64,000 nucleotides of DNA from Rhizosaccharibacter radicis (GCA_024508355.1 JAMZEJ010000003.1:186001-250000); one strand, 5' to 3'. Positions 53,210 through 62,967 are shown, counted from the first letter of the stretch. Notes: generated by a model not told the origin, from the sequence alone. Translations and numbers: made by a program.

Positions 53210-56200
53210 ATGAACGAGATCCTGCCGATCGAGACCGCGCCCGAAAGCGGGGAGGCGTTCCGCGCCGCCTGGGACGCCAACGTCCGCGCGCTTTCCGGCT
53301 CCTACCATCCTTCCATGGAACATGACGCGTGCGGCGTCGGCCTCGTGGCCGCGATGGACGGCCGCAAGCGGCGCGACGTGGTGGAGGCGGGCATCGCCGC
53401 CCTGCGCGCCGTGTGGCATCGCGGCGCGGTGGACGCGGACGGCAAGACCGGGGACGGTGCCGGCATCCATGTGGAGATCCCGCAGGATTTCTTCGCCGAC
53501 GCGATCGCCTCCACCGGCAATGCCACCGATGGCAGCCTGGTGGCGGTGGGCATGGTGTTCCTGCCCAAGACCGATCTGGCGGCGCAGGAACGCTGCCGGC
53601 AGATCGTGGAAACCCAGATCCTCGCGTTCGGCTACGCGATCTATGGCTGGCGGCAGGTGCCGATCGATGCCGGCTGCATCGGCGAGAAGGCCAACGCGAC
53701 CCGTCCCGAGATCGAGCAGATCATGATCCGCAACCTTCGGGGTGTGGACGAGGGAACGTTCGAGCGCGATCTCTATGTGATCCGCCGGCGCATCGAGAAG
53801 CAGGTGATCGCGGCGCAGATCGCCGAGTTCTACATCTGCTCGCTGTCCTGCCGGTCGGTGATCTACAAGGGGATGTTCCTCGCGGAGAACCTGACCGACT
53901 TCTATCCGGACCTGCTGGATGCGCGCTTCGTGTCGCGTTTCGCGATCTACCACCAGCGTTATTCCACCAACACCTTCCCGACCTGGAAGCTGGCGCAGCC
54001 CTTCCGCACGCTCGCCCATAACGGCGAGATCAACACCGTGTCGGGCAACACCAACTGGATGCGCTCGCACGAGACGCGCCTGGCCGACCCGCTGCTCGAC
54101 CCGTTCATGGAGGACATCAAGCCGGTGATCCAGGCGGGCGGTTCCGACACCGCCACGTTGGACAACGTGTTCGAGCTGCTGTGCTTCGCCGGGCGCGACG
54201 CCCCGATGGCCAAGGCGCTGCTGGTGCCGGCAGCGCTCGCCGACGAGCCGGCGATGAAGCCCGAGCACCGGGCGATGTTCCAGTACTGCAACGCGGTGAT
54301 GGAGCCCTGGGACGGCCCCGCCGCGATCTGTGCGACCGATGGCCGCTGGGTGATCGCGGGCCTCGACCGCAACGGCCTGCGGCCGCTGCGCTACACCATC
54401 ACCGCGGGCGACATGCTGATCGTCGGCTCCGAGACCGGCATGGTGAAGGTGCCGGACGCCGAGATCGTCGCGCGCGGGCGCCTGGGGCCCGGCCAGACCA
54501 TCGCGCTGGATCTGGCCGAGAAGCGCTTCTTCGGCGACGCGGAGCTGCTGGACAAGCTGGCGGGGCGGCAGGACTTCACCGGCTGGGCGCGGCGCATCCG
54601 CAAGATCGACCACATCGTCCGGGCAGACGCGACCGAGCCGACGCTGTTCACCGGCGAGCTGTTGCGCCGCAGGCAGGCGGCGGTCGGGACGACGCTGGAA
54701 GAGCTGGAGATGATCCTGCATCCCATGGCGGCCGAAGGCGCGGAAGCGATCGGCTCCATGGGCGACGACACGCCGCTCGCGGTGCTGAGCGAGACCTATC
54801 GCGGGCTCGCGCATTATTTCCGCCAGGCCTTCTCCCAGGTCACCAATCCGCCGATCGACTCCCTGCGCGAAACCAGGGTGATGAGCCTGACCACGCGGCT
54901 GGGCAATCTCGGCAATGTTCTCGAAGAGAACGAAAGCCAGTGCGACCTGCTGCAGCTGGCGAGCCCGGTGCTGACCACCGGCGAGTACAACGCGCTGCTG
55001 GAGTTCCTGGGCGACAGCGCCTGCGTGATCGACTGCACCTTCCCAGCGGCGGACGGCGAGGCGGGGCTGCGCGAGGCGCTGACGCGCATCCGCCGCGAGG
55101 CGGAGGAGCGGGTGCGCGAAGGCTGCGCGCACGTGTTCCTGTCCGACGAGAAGCAATCGGCCGAACGCGCCTATATCCCGATGATCCTGGCGACCGGCGC
55201 GGTGCACACGCACCTCGTCTATACCTCGCTGCGGACCTTCACGAGCCTCAATGTCCGCACCGCCGAATGTCTGGACGTGCACGCGATCGCGGTGATGATC
55301 GGCGTCGGCGCCACCACGGTGAACGCCTATCTGGCGCAGGAATCCATCGCTGACCGCCATCGTCGCGGGCTGCTCGGCGACGTACCGCTGCGCGCGGCGG
55401 TGGAGCGCTACCGCAAGGCGGTGGACAAGGGCCTGCTGAAGATCATGTCCAAGATGGGCATCTCGGTGGTGGCTTCCTATCGCGGCGGCTACAACTTCGA
55501 GGCGATCGGCCTGTCCCGCGCCCTGGTCGCGGAATATTTCCCAGGCGTGCAGTCGCGCATCTCCGGCATCGGTCTGCCGGGTCTCGCGCGCAACGTGCTG
55601 GGCTTCCACGCCAAGGCCTGGAACCTCGACGCGGCGATCCTGCCCGTGGGCGGGCTGTACAAGCTGCGCCGCAAGGGCGAGGTGCACGCGTTCGATGGTG
55701 GCCTGATCCACACGCTGCAGACCGCGTGCGCCACCGACAGCTTCTCGATCTATCGCCGCTACGCCGACGCGGTGCGGCGCCAGCCGCCGGTGGCGCTGCG
55801 CGACCTGCTGGATTTCCGCGGCGGCCGGACGCCGATCCCGGTGGAGGAGGTCGAAAGCATCACCGAGATCCGCAAGCGGCTGCTGGCGCCCGGTATCTCG
55901 CTCGGCGCGCTGAGCCCGGAGGCGCACGAGACGCTGTCGATCGCGATGAACCGCATCGGCGCCAAGTCGGATTCCGGCGAGGGCGGCGAGGATCCCGCGC
56001 GTGCCAGGCCGCGTCCCAACGGCGACAACGCCTCCTCGGCGATCAAGCAGATCGCATCCGGGCGTTTCGGCGTCACCGCGCAATACCTGAACGATTGCCG
56101 CGAGATCGAGATCAAGATGGCGCAGGGCGCCAAGCCCGGCGAAGGCGGCCAGCTGCCCGGATTTAAGGTCACGAGCCTGATCGCCAAGCTGCGGCATTCC

Positions 56201-57760
56201 ACGCCCGGCGTGACACTGATCTCACCCCCGCCGCACCACGACATCTATTCCATCGAGGATCTGGCCCAGCTCATCTACGACCTCAAGCAGATCAACCCCG
56301 AGGCCACCGTCACGGTGAAGCTGGTGGCGCGCTCGGGGATCGGCACCATCGCCGCCGGGGTCGCCAAGGCCAAGGCGGATTCCATCCTGATCTCGGGCCA
56401 TTCCGGCGGCACCGGGGCCAGCCCGCAGACGTCGGTGAAGTATGCGGGCCTGCCCTGGGAGATGGGGCTCGCGGAAGCGCATCAGGTGCTGATGCTCAAC
56501 CGGCTGCGGCACCGGGTGAAGCTGCGCACCGATGGCGGCCTCAAGACGGGACGCGACGTGGTGATCGCGGCCATGCTCGGTGCGGAGGAGTACGGCATCG
56601 GCACCGCGAGCCTCGTGGCCATGGGCTGCATCATGGTGCGGCAATGCCATTCCAACACCTGCCCGGTGGGCGTGTGCACACAGGACGAAACCCTGCGCGA
56701 GAAGTTCGATGGCACGCCCGAGAAGGTGATCAACCTGTTCTCGTTCATCGCCGAGGATGTTCGCAACATCCTGGCCTCGCTCGGCGTGCGCTCGCTCAAC
56801 GAGATCATCGGGCGAACCGACATGCTTTATCAGGCTAGCCGGGGCGCCGATTATCTCGACGATCTGGATCTGAATCCGTTGCTGGCCCAGGCCGATCCCG
56901 GACCCTACGCACGCTACTGCACCCGGGAAGGCCGCAACGAGGTGCCGGAAACCCTCGACGCGCAGATGATCACCGATGCGAAGCCGCTGTTCGAGCACGG
57001 CGAGAAGATGCAGCTGCATTACAACGTGCAGAACACGCACCGCGCGATCGGCACCAAGATCTCCTCGCGCATCGTGCGGCGCTTCGGGCAGGACACACTG
57101 GCGCATGGCCACCTGACGGTGCGGTTGCGCGGCTCGGCCGGCCAGTCGCTCGGTGCCTTCGCGGTGAAGGGCCTCAAGCTCGAGGTGATCGGCGACGCCA
57201 ACGACTATGTGGGCAAGGGGCTGTCCGGCGCCACCATCGTCGTGCGCCAGTCTCCGACGTCCGCGCTGGTCAGCAACCAGAACGCCATCATCGGCAACAC
57301 AGTGCTCTACGGCGCCACCGCCGGCGCGCTGTATGCGGCGGGGCAGGCGGGGGAGCGCTTCGCGGTGCGCAATTCCGGCGCCACCGCGGTCGTGGAGGGC
57401 TGCGGCTCCAATGGCTGCGAATACATGACCGGCGGCACCGTGGTGGTGCTGGGCGCTGTGGGCGACAATTTCGGGGCCGGCTTCACCGGTGGCATGGCCT
57501 TCGTCTACGACGCCGACGGCGATTTCGAGGCAAGGGTCAATCCGGACACGCTGATCTGGAACCGCGTCACCGAGGCGCGCTGGCATGACGAGCTGCTGCG
57601 GCTGGTGGAAACCCACGCCCGGGAGTCCTCCTCCCGCTTCGCCGCCCTGCTGCTGCATGACTGGAACAAGGCGTTGCCGAAGTTCTGGCACGTGGTGCCC
57701 AAGGAGTTCGCGCGCATCCTGTCCGGGGAAGCCACCGCCAAGTCTGCGCTGCGGGCCTAG
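53210..57760 (+). CDS. gltB: glutamate synthase (NADPH) large subunit
   Basis: 1516 aa, full length. Class II glutaminase: residues 1-40 are a propeptide and Cys41 (MEHDACGVGLVAAMDG) becomes the N-terminal nucleophile after processing. NGEINTVSGNTNWMRSHE is a glutaminase signature. The synthase domain binds FMN and has LISGHSGGTGASPQTSVKYA. The 3Fe-4S cysteines lie in CIMVRQCHSNTCPVGVCTQD. A C-terminal right-handed beta-helix includes GNTVLYGATAGALYAAGQAG. With GltD it makes two glutamates from glutamine and 2-oxoglutarate. A hairpin follows the stop. Confidence 0.98.
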   Translation: MNEILPIETAPESGEAFRAAWDANVRALSGSYHPSMEHDACGVGLVAAMDGRKRRDVVEAGIAALRAVWHRGAVDADGKTGDGAGIHVEIPQDFFADAIASTGNATDGSLVAVGMVFLPKTDLAAQERCRQIVETQILAFGYAIYGWRQVPIDAGCIGEKANATRPEIEQIMIRNLRGVDEGTFERDLYVIRRRIEKQVIAAQIAEFYICSLSCRSVIYKGMFLAENLTDFYPDLLDARFVSRFAIYHQRYSTNTFPTWKLAQPFRTLAHNGEINTVSGNTNWMRSHETRLADPLLDPFMEDIKPVIQAGGSDTATLDNVFELLCFAGRDAPMAKALLVPAALADEPAMKPEHRAMFQYCNAVMEPWDGPAAICATDGRWVIAGLDRNGLRPLRYTITAGDMLIVGSETGMVKVPDAEIVARGRLGPGQTIALDLAEKRFFGDAELLDKLAGRQDFTGWARRIRKIDHIVRADATEPTLFTGELLRRRQAAVGTTLEELEMILHPMAAEGAEAIGSMGDDTPLAVLSETYRGLAHYFRQAFSQVTNPPIDSLRETRVMSLTTRLGNLGNVLEENESQCDLLQLASPVLTTGEYNALLEFLGDSACVIDCTFPAADGEAGLREALTRIRREAEERVREGCAHVFLSDEKQSAERAYIPMILATGAVHTHLVYTSLRTFTSLNVRTAECLDVHAIAVMIGVGATTVNAYLAQESIADRHRRGLLGDVPLRAAVERYRKAVDKGLLKIMSKMGISVVASYRGGYNFEAIGLSRALVAEYFPGVQSRISGIGLPGLARNVLGFHAKAWNLDAAILPVGGLYKLRRKGEVHAFDGGLIHTLQTACATDSFSIYRRYADAVRRQPPVALRDLLDFRGGRTPIPVEEVESITEIRKRLLAPGISLGALSPEAHETLSIAMNRIGAKSDSGEGGEDPARARPRPNGDNASSAIKQIASGRFGVTAQYLNDCREIEIKMAQGAKPGEGGQLPGFKVTSLIAKLRHSTPGVTLISPPPHHDIYSIEDLAQLIYDLKQINPEATVTVKLVARSGIGTIAAGVAKAKADSILISGHSGGTGASPQTSVKYAGLPWEMGLAEAHQVLMLNRLRHRVKLRTDGGLKTGRDVVIAAMLGAEEYGIGTASLVAMGCIMVRQCHSNTCPVGVCTQDETLREKFDGTPEKVINLFSFIAEDVRNILASLGVRSLNEIIGRTDMLYQASRGADYLDDLDLNPLLAQADPGPYARYCTREGRNEVPETLDAQMITDAKPLFEHGEKMQLHYNVQNTHRAIGTKISSRIVRRFGQDTLAHGHLTVRLRGSAGQSLGAFAVKGLKLEVIGDANDYVGKGLSGATIVVRQSPTSALVSNQNAIIGNTVLYGATAGALYAAGQAGERFAVRNSGATAVVEGCGSNGCEYMTGGTVVVLGAVGDNFGAGFTGGMAFVYDADGDFEARVNPDTLIWNRVTEARWHDELLRLVETHARESSSRFAALLLHDWNKALPKFWHVVPKEFARILSGEATAKSALRA

Positions 57761-58477
57761 CGCAGCCGGCTATCCCGGAAGGCCGGGCGACGTCCGTGGA
57801 TGTCGCCCGCGCCGGGGCGCGTGCCACGCGGAAGCGGAGCCGTGGCCGCGCAGGCCATCTTGGTCATGATGCTGGTGGTGGACGGAAGAAACCGCAGGGG
57901 CGCCCGCGCCGTGCCTCCGTCCCGACACCGGCCCTGGAGGTAGGCCCGGATCGGGACCTCATGACCCAGGCGCGGAACGCCGCAATGGTTGTACAGCTTT
58001 GGTCGCCACGCCCCCGGCCCACGATGGATCGGCGGGTTCGTATGCGTCGACACTCGACGGAGTTGCTCGCTGGGCCTGCGCGACCCGATACCTGACCTGT
58101 TCGGGATGTGCGTGCAAGGCCGGTGGAAATCGGTCGATCCTGCGCATGCCCGCATCGGCGCCTCAATGGATTTCAGTGCGTCGTTCGCAAGACCTTCGCG
58201 CGCTTGGTGACCCATGTTCCGCTGAATTTTCCGGCCCCGCGGCAAGATTCGTCGTGTCGTCCATGTGAGCAAGCCACTACCCCTCTTCCGCGCGGTCAAA
58301 CGCACCTCTCGCGATGCTGTAGCCCTCGTCTGCGTTGATCCTTTGCGCGGCGCCGAACTATCGGGAGCTGGAACGGCGCGGACCGGAGCGGAAGTTCAGC
58401 CAGGCGCGATCCCTGTCCGAACGATCGTCGCCTTCGCGAAAAAGCGCCACGACGCCCGAAGTCGGGTTGTCATTCTT
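57761..58477. other. 717-bp region with no supported gene
   Basis: Between gltB and the LysR stop. Small frames on both strands (for example 57989-58210 plus and 57757-58305 minus) have no recognisable domain, no good ribosome site and mixed codon use. Third-position GC is lower than in neighbouring genes. It may be spacer or decayed sequence. Confidence 0.5.
57785..57808 (+). terminator. hairpin after gltB
   Basis: GGGCGACGTC and GATGTCGCCC form a 10-bp stem (one G-T pair) with a CGTG loop, 25 nt after the gltB stop. No T-run follows. Confidence 0.5.
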
Positions 58478-59365
58478 TCAGGAAGCTTGTCTGAGCGCCG
58501 CCACGAGATGATCGACGAAGAGCCGGGCCGCTCGCTGCGGGGGCTGCGATCCGGGAAAGAGGGCATGGGCTTCGAGATCGCCGATCTGCCAATCGGGCAG
58601 CAACCGGACGAGTCGCCCAGCCGCCAGATCGTTGCCGAGTGCCGATGTACTCGCAGCACCCAGCCCGAGCCCCTGCCGAACTGCCGCGACCGCGACCTCG
58701 CTCGACGTGACGCTGAGTCTGCCCCTGACCTCGAACGTCCGGGAGTCGCCATCCCTGGTGATCTGCATCCGCCGGCCGACGATCGGCCCTGCGACGACGA
58801 AGTCGTGATCGACGAGATCCTCGGGATGGCGAATAGCGGAATGCGCGTCGAGGTACGCAGGCGAGGCGGCCACGACCAGCGGCCAGGAGCCGATCCTGCG
58901 CGCCCGCATCCCCGTATCCGGCAGCTTCCCAAATCGGAGGGCCACATCGACCTGCTCGAGGATGAGATCCTGACGTCTATCATCCGAGATGAGCGATACC
59001 GACAGGTCCGGATGTGCCGCCATGAAGTCGTTCAGATGTGGGATGACCTGGTTGATCGCATTCGCGGCCGCCAGTCCGATCCGGAGGGTCCCGGTGAGAC
59101 GAGACGTCTCCACGGCGGCCTGTCCGGCGTGGTCGAGGGCCGCCAGCACCGGCTCGATCGCCGACAGATAGTTCCGGCCGCGCTCGGTCAAGACCACAGC
59201 TCGTGTCGAGCGCGTGACCAGAGTAACGCCGAGATGCTGCTCCAGCGACGCGATCATGCGCGAAGCCGTTGCCTGCGACACGCCCAGGGTCTTCGCGGCG
59301 CCCGAGAAGCTGCCGCTCCGCGCGAGAAGGACGAAGACCCGGAGCGCCGTCAGCTGATCTCGCAT
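58478..59365 (-). CDS. LysR-family transcriptional regulator
   Basis: 295 aa from ATG 59365 (a TTG at 59389 is in frame). N-terminal winged HTH: LRVFVLLARSGSFSGAAKTL then GVSQATASRMIASLEQHLGV and LVTRSTRAVVLTERG. The effector-binding domain starts near LTGTLRIGLAAANAINQVIP. It resembles the group of LysR proteins with short HTH-linker acting on adjacent oxidoreductase genes. It is the third gene of a leftward set (EthD protein, oxidoreductase, LysR), so it may be autoregulated with them; the effector is unknown. Confidence 0.92.
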   Translation of the reverse strand: MRDQLTALRVFVLLARSGSFSGAAKTLGVSQATASRMIASLEQHLGVTLVTRSTRAVVLTERGRNYLSAIEPVLAALDHAGQAAVETSRLTGTLRIGLAAANAINQVIPHLNDFMAAHPDLSVSLISDDRRQDLILEQVDVALRFGKLPDTGMRARRIGSWPLVVAASPAYLDAHSAIRHPEDLVDHDFVVAGPIVGRRMQITRDGDSRTFEVRGRLSVTSSEVAVAAVRQGLGLGAASTSALGNDLAAGRLVRLLPDWQIGDLEAHALFPGSQPPQRAARLFVDHLVAALRQAS

Positions 59366-59416
59366 CGCGACCCCGACCCTAGCCGACAAATGGTCGCGGC
59401 GTCAGCGCATGCACGG

Positions 59417-60037
59417 TTAGTTTCCTTCTCCGGCTCCCGTGCCGAGGAGAATGTCTCTTCCGGCGAGCGGACCACCGGCTTGCTGCAGCCGGCCGCCCGT
59501 TTCGAGGTCGCCGAGCAGGATCGCCCGATAGCCCATGTCCTCGATCAGGGCGGCGACTTCCGTATTGGCGTCCGCGTGATCGCCGGACACGAAGAGAACC
59601 CGTCGGGCTCGGCCGTCGAGCGGTCCCTTGGTGAAGTTTGCCATCGTGACCGAGTTGAACGCCTTGACGACGCGCGCGCCCGGCGCCTGTTTCGCGACGA
59701 TGGCACTGGCGCTTTGACCGTCGAGTTCTGCCAACTGCGGCGGCTCGAAGGTCACGAACGGATTGGTTGCGTCGATCAGGATCTGGTTCCGCCAGCTCCG
59801 CGAAAGCGGGGCAAGAACCTCGGCGATGTCGGGCCAACGGACGGCAAGAACCACCATGTCCAGCGCCGCCGCGTCCCGGACCGCGCCTGGCTCTGCGCCG
59901 CCAAGCTGCTCCGCCAGAACCTTCAGGTCCGCCGCAGGGCGGCGACCAGCGATCACGACGCTCCGACCCGCCGCGATCGCGAGCCGGGCGATCGCCTGAC
60001 CGACCGTGCCTGCGCCGATGATGCCAAGATGTCGCAT
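59417..60037 (-). CDS. NADPH-dependent F420-reductase-like NAD(P)-binding protein
   Basis: 206 aa. Single Rossmann domain: MRHLGIIGAGTVGQAIARLA with IAGRRPAADLKVLAEQLG, then VVLAVRWPDIAEVLAPLS, ILIDATNPFVTF and GARVVKAFNSVTMANF, as in the F420H2:NADP+ oxidoreductase-like family. Whether F420 is made by this organism is doubtful, so an NADPH-dependent reduction of some other substrate is more likely. The start ATG lies 8 nt after the EthD gene stop, indicating co-transcription. A LysR gene follows 51 nt downstream. Confidence 0.85.
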   Translation of the reverse strand: MRHLGIIGAGTVGQAIARLAIAAGRSVVIAGRRPAADLKVLAEQLGGAEPGAVRDAAALDMVVLAVRWPDIAEVLAPLSRSWRNQILIDATNPFVTFEPPQLAELDGQSASAIVAKQAPGARVVKAFNSVTMANFTKGPLDGRARRVLFVSGDHADANTEVAALIEDMGYRAILLGDLETGGRLQQAGGPLAGRDILLGTGAGEGN

Positions 60038-60045
60038 GACACGCC

Positions 60046-60384
60046 CTAGTCGAAGCGCCTTTCTTCGGAAAGCATGATCTGGGTCTTCGTTATGTCGATG
60101 AAGTTCAGATCGTCCCGCTTGATGATGTTCCACCATCCATCGGAATTGATGAAGGTCATCGCGTCCTCGATGCTGTCGTACCAGGCTTCCGCGATCCCAT
60201 CGAATGGCGCGGCCGCGGTATGGTCCGGGACCACATAGGTGTTGTGCTGCTGGCGATAGCCTCGTGAAACCTTGCTCTCGGGGACGGACGCCACGGCCTT
60301 GAGGTGAGTGGTGCCCCAATATTCCCGAAACTCCTCGACCGACATCCCCGGCTTGCGCGCGATGAGTAGCGTCATCTTGATCAT
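60046..60384 (-). CDS. EthD domain-containing protein (dimeric alpha-beta barrel)
   Basis: 112 aa. MTLLIARKPGMSVEEFREYW and GTTHLKAVASVP form the EthD motif; GIAEAWYDSIEDAMTFINSD is the second half of the ferredoxin-like fold. Family members include EthD of ether degradation and small polyketide-tailoring or muconolactone isomerase-like proteins. Function here is unknown. GGAGG lies 6 nt before the ATG. It leads the leftward EthD-oxidoreductase-LysR set, and a perfect dyad lies 71 nt upstream. Confidence 0.85.
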   Translation of the reverse strand: MIKMTLLIARKPGMSVEEFREYWGTTHLKAVASVPESKVSRGYRQQHNTYVVPDHTAAAPFDGIAEAWYDSIEDAMTFINSDGWWNIIKRDDLNFIDITKTQIMLSEERRFD

Positions 60385-61068
60385 GGATCGCCTCCGTGTG
60401 CGTGCGGAAAGGACCTAGCTAGGAGGCGCGGCAGGCGCCGGGTATGGCGCGATCTGAATTAGAGTTATTCACCCTGCGATCCCGCGTCCGCGATTTCAAT
60501 CCGTCCGCTTTCGTATCTCCAGACATCATGATCGCGGCGTGGGCTGTGCCGAACGCCGCACGCCGACGAGAGCCCAGACGTCCCGAACACAGGATCTGGA
60601 GGAGATCGCCAATAGCGGAGGGCGGCCTGCTCTCGCCCTCATCGCCGCTACGCCGGGTGAGACGAATGGGTCGCCCCCAGGGACATGAAGCGGCCGGTAC
60701 GGGAGCGTTCGTGATCCAGTCCGACAAGTGTCGGGCCGGGCTACCGCCACCTCCACGCTACCGACCACGGGGGTAAAGGCGCGGTGCCGTACGGTAATCC
60801 CCGGCATGGGGCGGCAGCGGGGTGCATCGGCGCCGCGCGGACGCCTGGCAAATGGCAGGATCCGGATCGATAGCCTGCCCCGCCGAGCATTGTTGTCGGC
60901 GGCGTGGGCGCTCGGGGGCGGGAAAGCGGGGCAGCGCCCGACACCATCCCCGGTGCCACTCCTGATGCCGGCGGCTCACGTCGCGATGTCATCCAAGGTT
61001 CACGGTCGGGACGGAGCCGAGAGCGGCCTCATCTCGTAGCATGGGACGAACCCGCCGGAGAGTTTCCG
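60385..61068. other. 684-bp divergent region without supported gene
   Basis: Holds the upstream regions of the leftward EthD gene and the rightward PiT gene. Seen: a CCTAGCTAGG palindrome at 60414-60423 and the TGAAT-N7-ATTCA dyad. Short frames inside (such as 60444-60776) show no domain or convincing start. Confidence 0.5.
60455..60471. promoter_or_regulatory. candidate LysR operator upstream of the EthD gene
   Basis: Perfect dyad TGAAT-N7-ATTCA in an AT-rich patch, 71 bp upstream of the EthD start. Length and position fit a LysR-type binding site (imperfect-dyad T-N11-A class); assignment to the adjacent LysR is inferred. Confidence 0.4.
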
Positions 61069-62718
61069 ATGTCCGACGTCGCCGCCCGCGTGGCGCCGAG
61101 CTCGCCTTTCGCCAGCCGTGCCCGCGACGCCGGAAGGACCGGGCGGGGGCGGAATCGTCCCAGCGTCGCCGGAACCCTGTTGTTCGTGCTGATGCTGGCC
61201 GGCGGCCTCGGCTACGCCACCTGGGGGCTCGTGTCCGACATGCACGAGACCGGGGCGCCCCCGCTCGCGATTGGTACGCTCGTGATGCTGGGGCTGGCAC
61301 TGCTGATCGCGCTGGGCTTCGAGTTCGTGAACGGCTTCCACGACACCGCCAACGCGGTCGCCACCGTGATCTACACCCACAGCCTCCGGCCGATGGTGGC
61401 GGTGGTGTGGTCCGGCTGCTTCAACTTCCTGGGCGTGCTGCTGAGCACCGGCGCGGTCGCGTATTCCATCATAACCCTGCTGCCGATCGACCTGATCCTG
61501 TCCGCCGGAAGCCAGGGCGGCTACGCCATGATCTTCGCGCTGCTGCTGGCGGCCATCATCTGGAACCTGCTGACCTGGGCGGTCGGCATCCCGAACTCGT
61601 CCTCCCACGCGCTGATCGGGTCCATCCTCGGAGTGGGCCTGGCGAACCAGCTGCTGACACCCAGGGACCAGCCGCAATCGGGCGTGCAGTGGGATCAGGC
61701 GCTCAAGGTGCTGGAGTCGCTGTTGTTCAGCCCGATCGTCGGCTTCCTGGCTGCCGGAGGGCTGCTGCTGCTCGCCAAGACCCTCGTCCGGCGCCCCGAG
61801 TTGTGGCGGGCGCCGGAAGGCGACCGGCCGCCGCCGCTCTGGATCCGCGCGCTGCTGATCCTGACCTGCACGGGCGTGTCGTTCTCGCATGGCGGCAACG
61901 ACGGCCAGAAGGGCATGGGCCTGATCATGCTCATCCTGATCGGCGCGGCTCCCACGGCCTTCGCCCTCAACCGGGCGATCCCGGACTCGGCCACGCCGGC
62001 CTTCATCCAGTCGACGCACGAGGCGAGCGCGATCTTCGCGCTCCACGCGGACGGCACCCCCGCCATCAGCGCCGCCCGGGCCCGCGGCATCGTGGACAGG
62101 GCCATCAAGGAGAAGCGGCTCGACCAGCCGGCCTCCTATGCCGCCCTGTCGTCCCTGTCCGACGATATCGGCCGGCAGATCCAGTCCTACGGCGCCATCC
62201 GCCGGGTGCCCGCCGAGGCCGTCAGCAACGTCCGCAACGACATGTACCTGGCTGCCGAGGCGGTCCGCCTGCTTCCCCGGGAGGGAGCGCATTTCACCGC
62301 GGGCGAGTCCGACACGCTCAAGCGCTATGCCGGCCAGCTGAACCACGGCACCCGCTTCATCCCCGTCTGGGTCAAGGTCTCGGTGGCGATCGCGCTCGGA
62401 CTCGGCACCATGGTCGGCTGGAAGCGGATCGTGGTGACCGTGGGGGAGCGCATCGGCAAGACCCACCTGACCTACGGCCAGGGCGCCAGCGCGGAACTGG
62501 TCGCGGCCGCCACCATCGGGCTCGCCGAACTCTACGGCCTGCCCGTGTCGACCACCCATATCCTGAGCAGCGGCGTGGCCGGCACCATGGCCGCCAACGG
62601 GTCCGGCCTGCAACGCCGGACGCTGCGCAACCTCGCGCTGGCCTGGATCCTCACGCTGCCGGTGGCGATCACGCTGGCGGGCCTGCTCTACTGGCTGCTG
62701 CACGCGCTGTTCTTCTGA
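61069..62718 (+). CDS. inorganic phosphate transporter, PiT family
   Basis: 549 aa. Low-affinity phosphate (metal-phosphate/H+) symporter in the inner membrane. The duplicated signature is present: GFEFVNGFHDTANAVATVIY in the first half and VSFSHGGNDGQKGMGLIML in the second, plus GIPNSSSHALIGSILG and GLPVSTTHILSSGVAG. About ten helices are visible, with a soluble insert of about 120 residues (around 310-430, IPDSATPAFIQSTHEASAIF onward) that is absent from E. coli PitA and typical of longer alphaproteobacterial members. GGAGAG lies 7 nt before ATG 61069. No PhoU-like gene is adjacent. Confidence 0.94.
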   Translation: MSDVAARVAPSSPFASRARDAGRTGRGRNRPSVAGTLLFVLMLAGGLGYATWGLVSDMHETGAPPLAIGTLVMLGLALLIALGFEFVNGFHDTANAVATVIYTHSLRPMVAVVWSGCFNFLGVLLSTGAVAYSIITLLPIDLILSAGSQGGYAMIFALLLAAIIWNLLTWAVGIPNSSSHALIGSILGVGLANQLLTPRDQPQSGVQWDQALKVLESLLFSPIVGFLAAGGLLLLAKTLVRRPELWRAPEGDRPPPLWIRALLILTCTGVSFSHGGNDGQKGMGLIMLILIGAAPTAFALNRAIPDSATPAFIQSTHEASAIFALHADGTPAISAARARGIVDRAIKEKRLDQPASYAALSSLSDDIGRQIQSYGAIRRVPAEAVSNVRNDMYLAAEAVRLLPREGAHFTAGESDTLKRYAGQLNHGTRFIPVWVKVSVAIALGLGTMVGWKRIVVTVGERIGKTHLTYGQGASAELVAAATIGLAELYGLPVSTTHILSSGVAGTMAANGSGLQRRTLRNLALAWILTLPVAITLAGLLYWLLHALFF

Positions 62719-62724
62719 AGCGCC

Positions 62725-62795
62725 CGGGCCCGGCCTGGGGCTAGTGGCCTGGGGCCAGGGGCTCGGAGCTAGAGGCTCGGGCCGGCCGGGTGCGG
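62725..62795. repeat. short imperfect repeats after the PiT gene
   Basis: GGCCTGGGGC occurs twice (in CGGCCTGGGGCTAG and TGGCCTGGGGCCAG), followed by GGGGCTCGGAGCTAGAGGCTCGG. The sequence is locally repetitive and self-complementary, and might form a transcript-end structure. Confidence 0.35.
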
Positions 62796-62967
62796 CGACG
62801 CGATCCGGGTTCCCGCGCGGCCGGCGATGGGCACCGTTCGATGCGCCGCGGGTGAGGGAGGACGACCCGTCGCGCACTGCCGCGACCGGCCCCGATCACC
62901 GAAGCGTGCCGTCGCGCCCGCCGCCGATCCGGGCGACACTCCGGGCCATGCCCAGGATTCGCCCGTG

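Noticed and set aside
53048-56197. 1049-codon open frame antisense to gltB
   Set aside because: Lies wholly opposite gltD/gltB, has no domain, and is His/Arg/Gln/Val-rich as expected from reading high-GC3 codons backwards.
57757-58305. 182-codon minus-strand frame after gltB
   Set aside because: Looked at as a decayed transposase or integrase; no motif found, poor codon use, and it overlaps the terminator hairpin. Left as an unassigned region.
58265-60049. 594-codon plus-strand frame across LysR and oxidoreductase
   Set aside because: Antisense to two genes with clear domains; composition is Arg/Asp/Pro-rich shadow.
60444-60776. 110-codon plus-strand frame in the EthD-PiT gap
   Set aside because: No domain, no Shine-Dalgarno, and it overlaps the putative operator; not supported as a gene.
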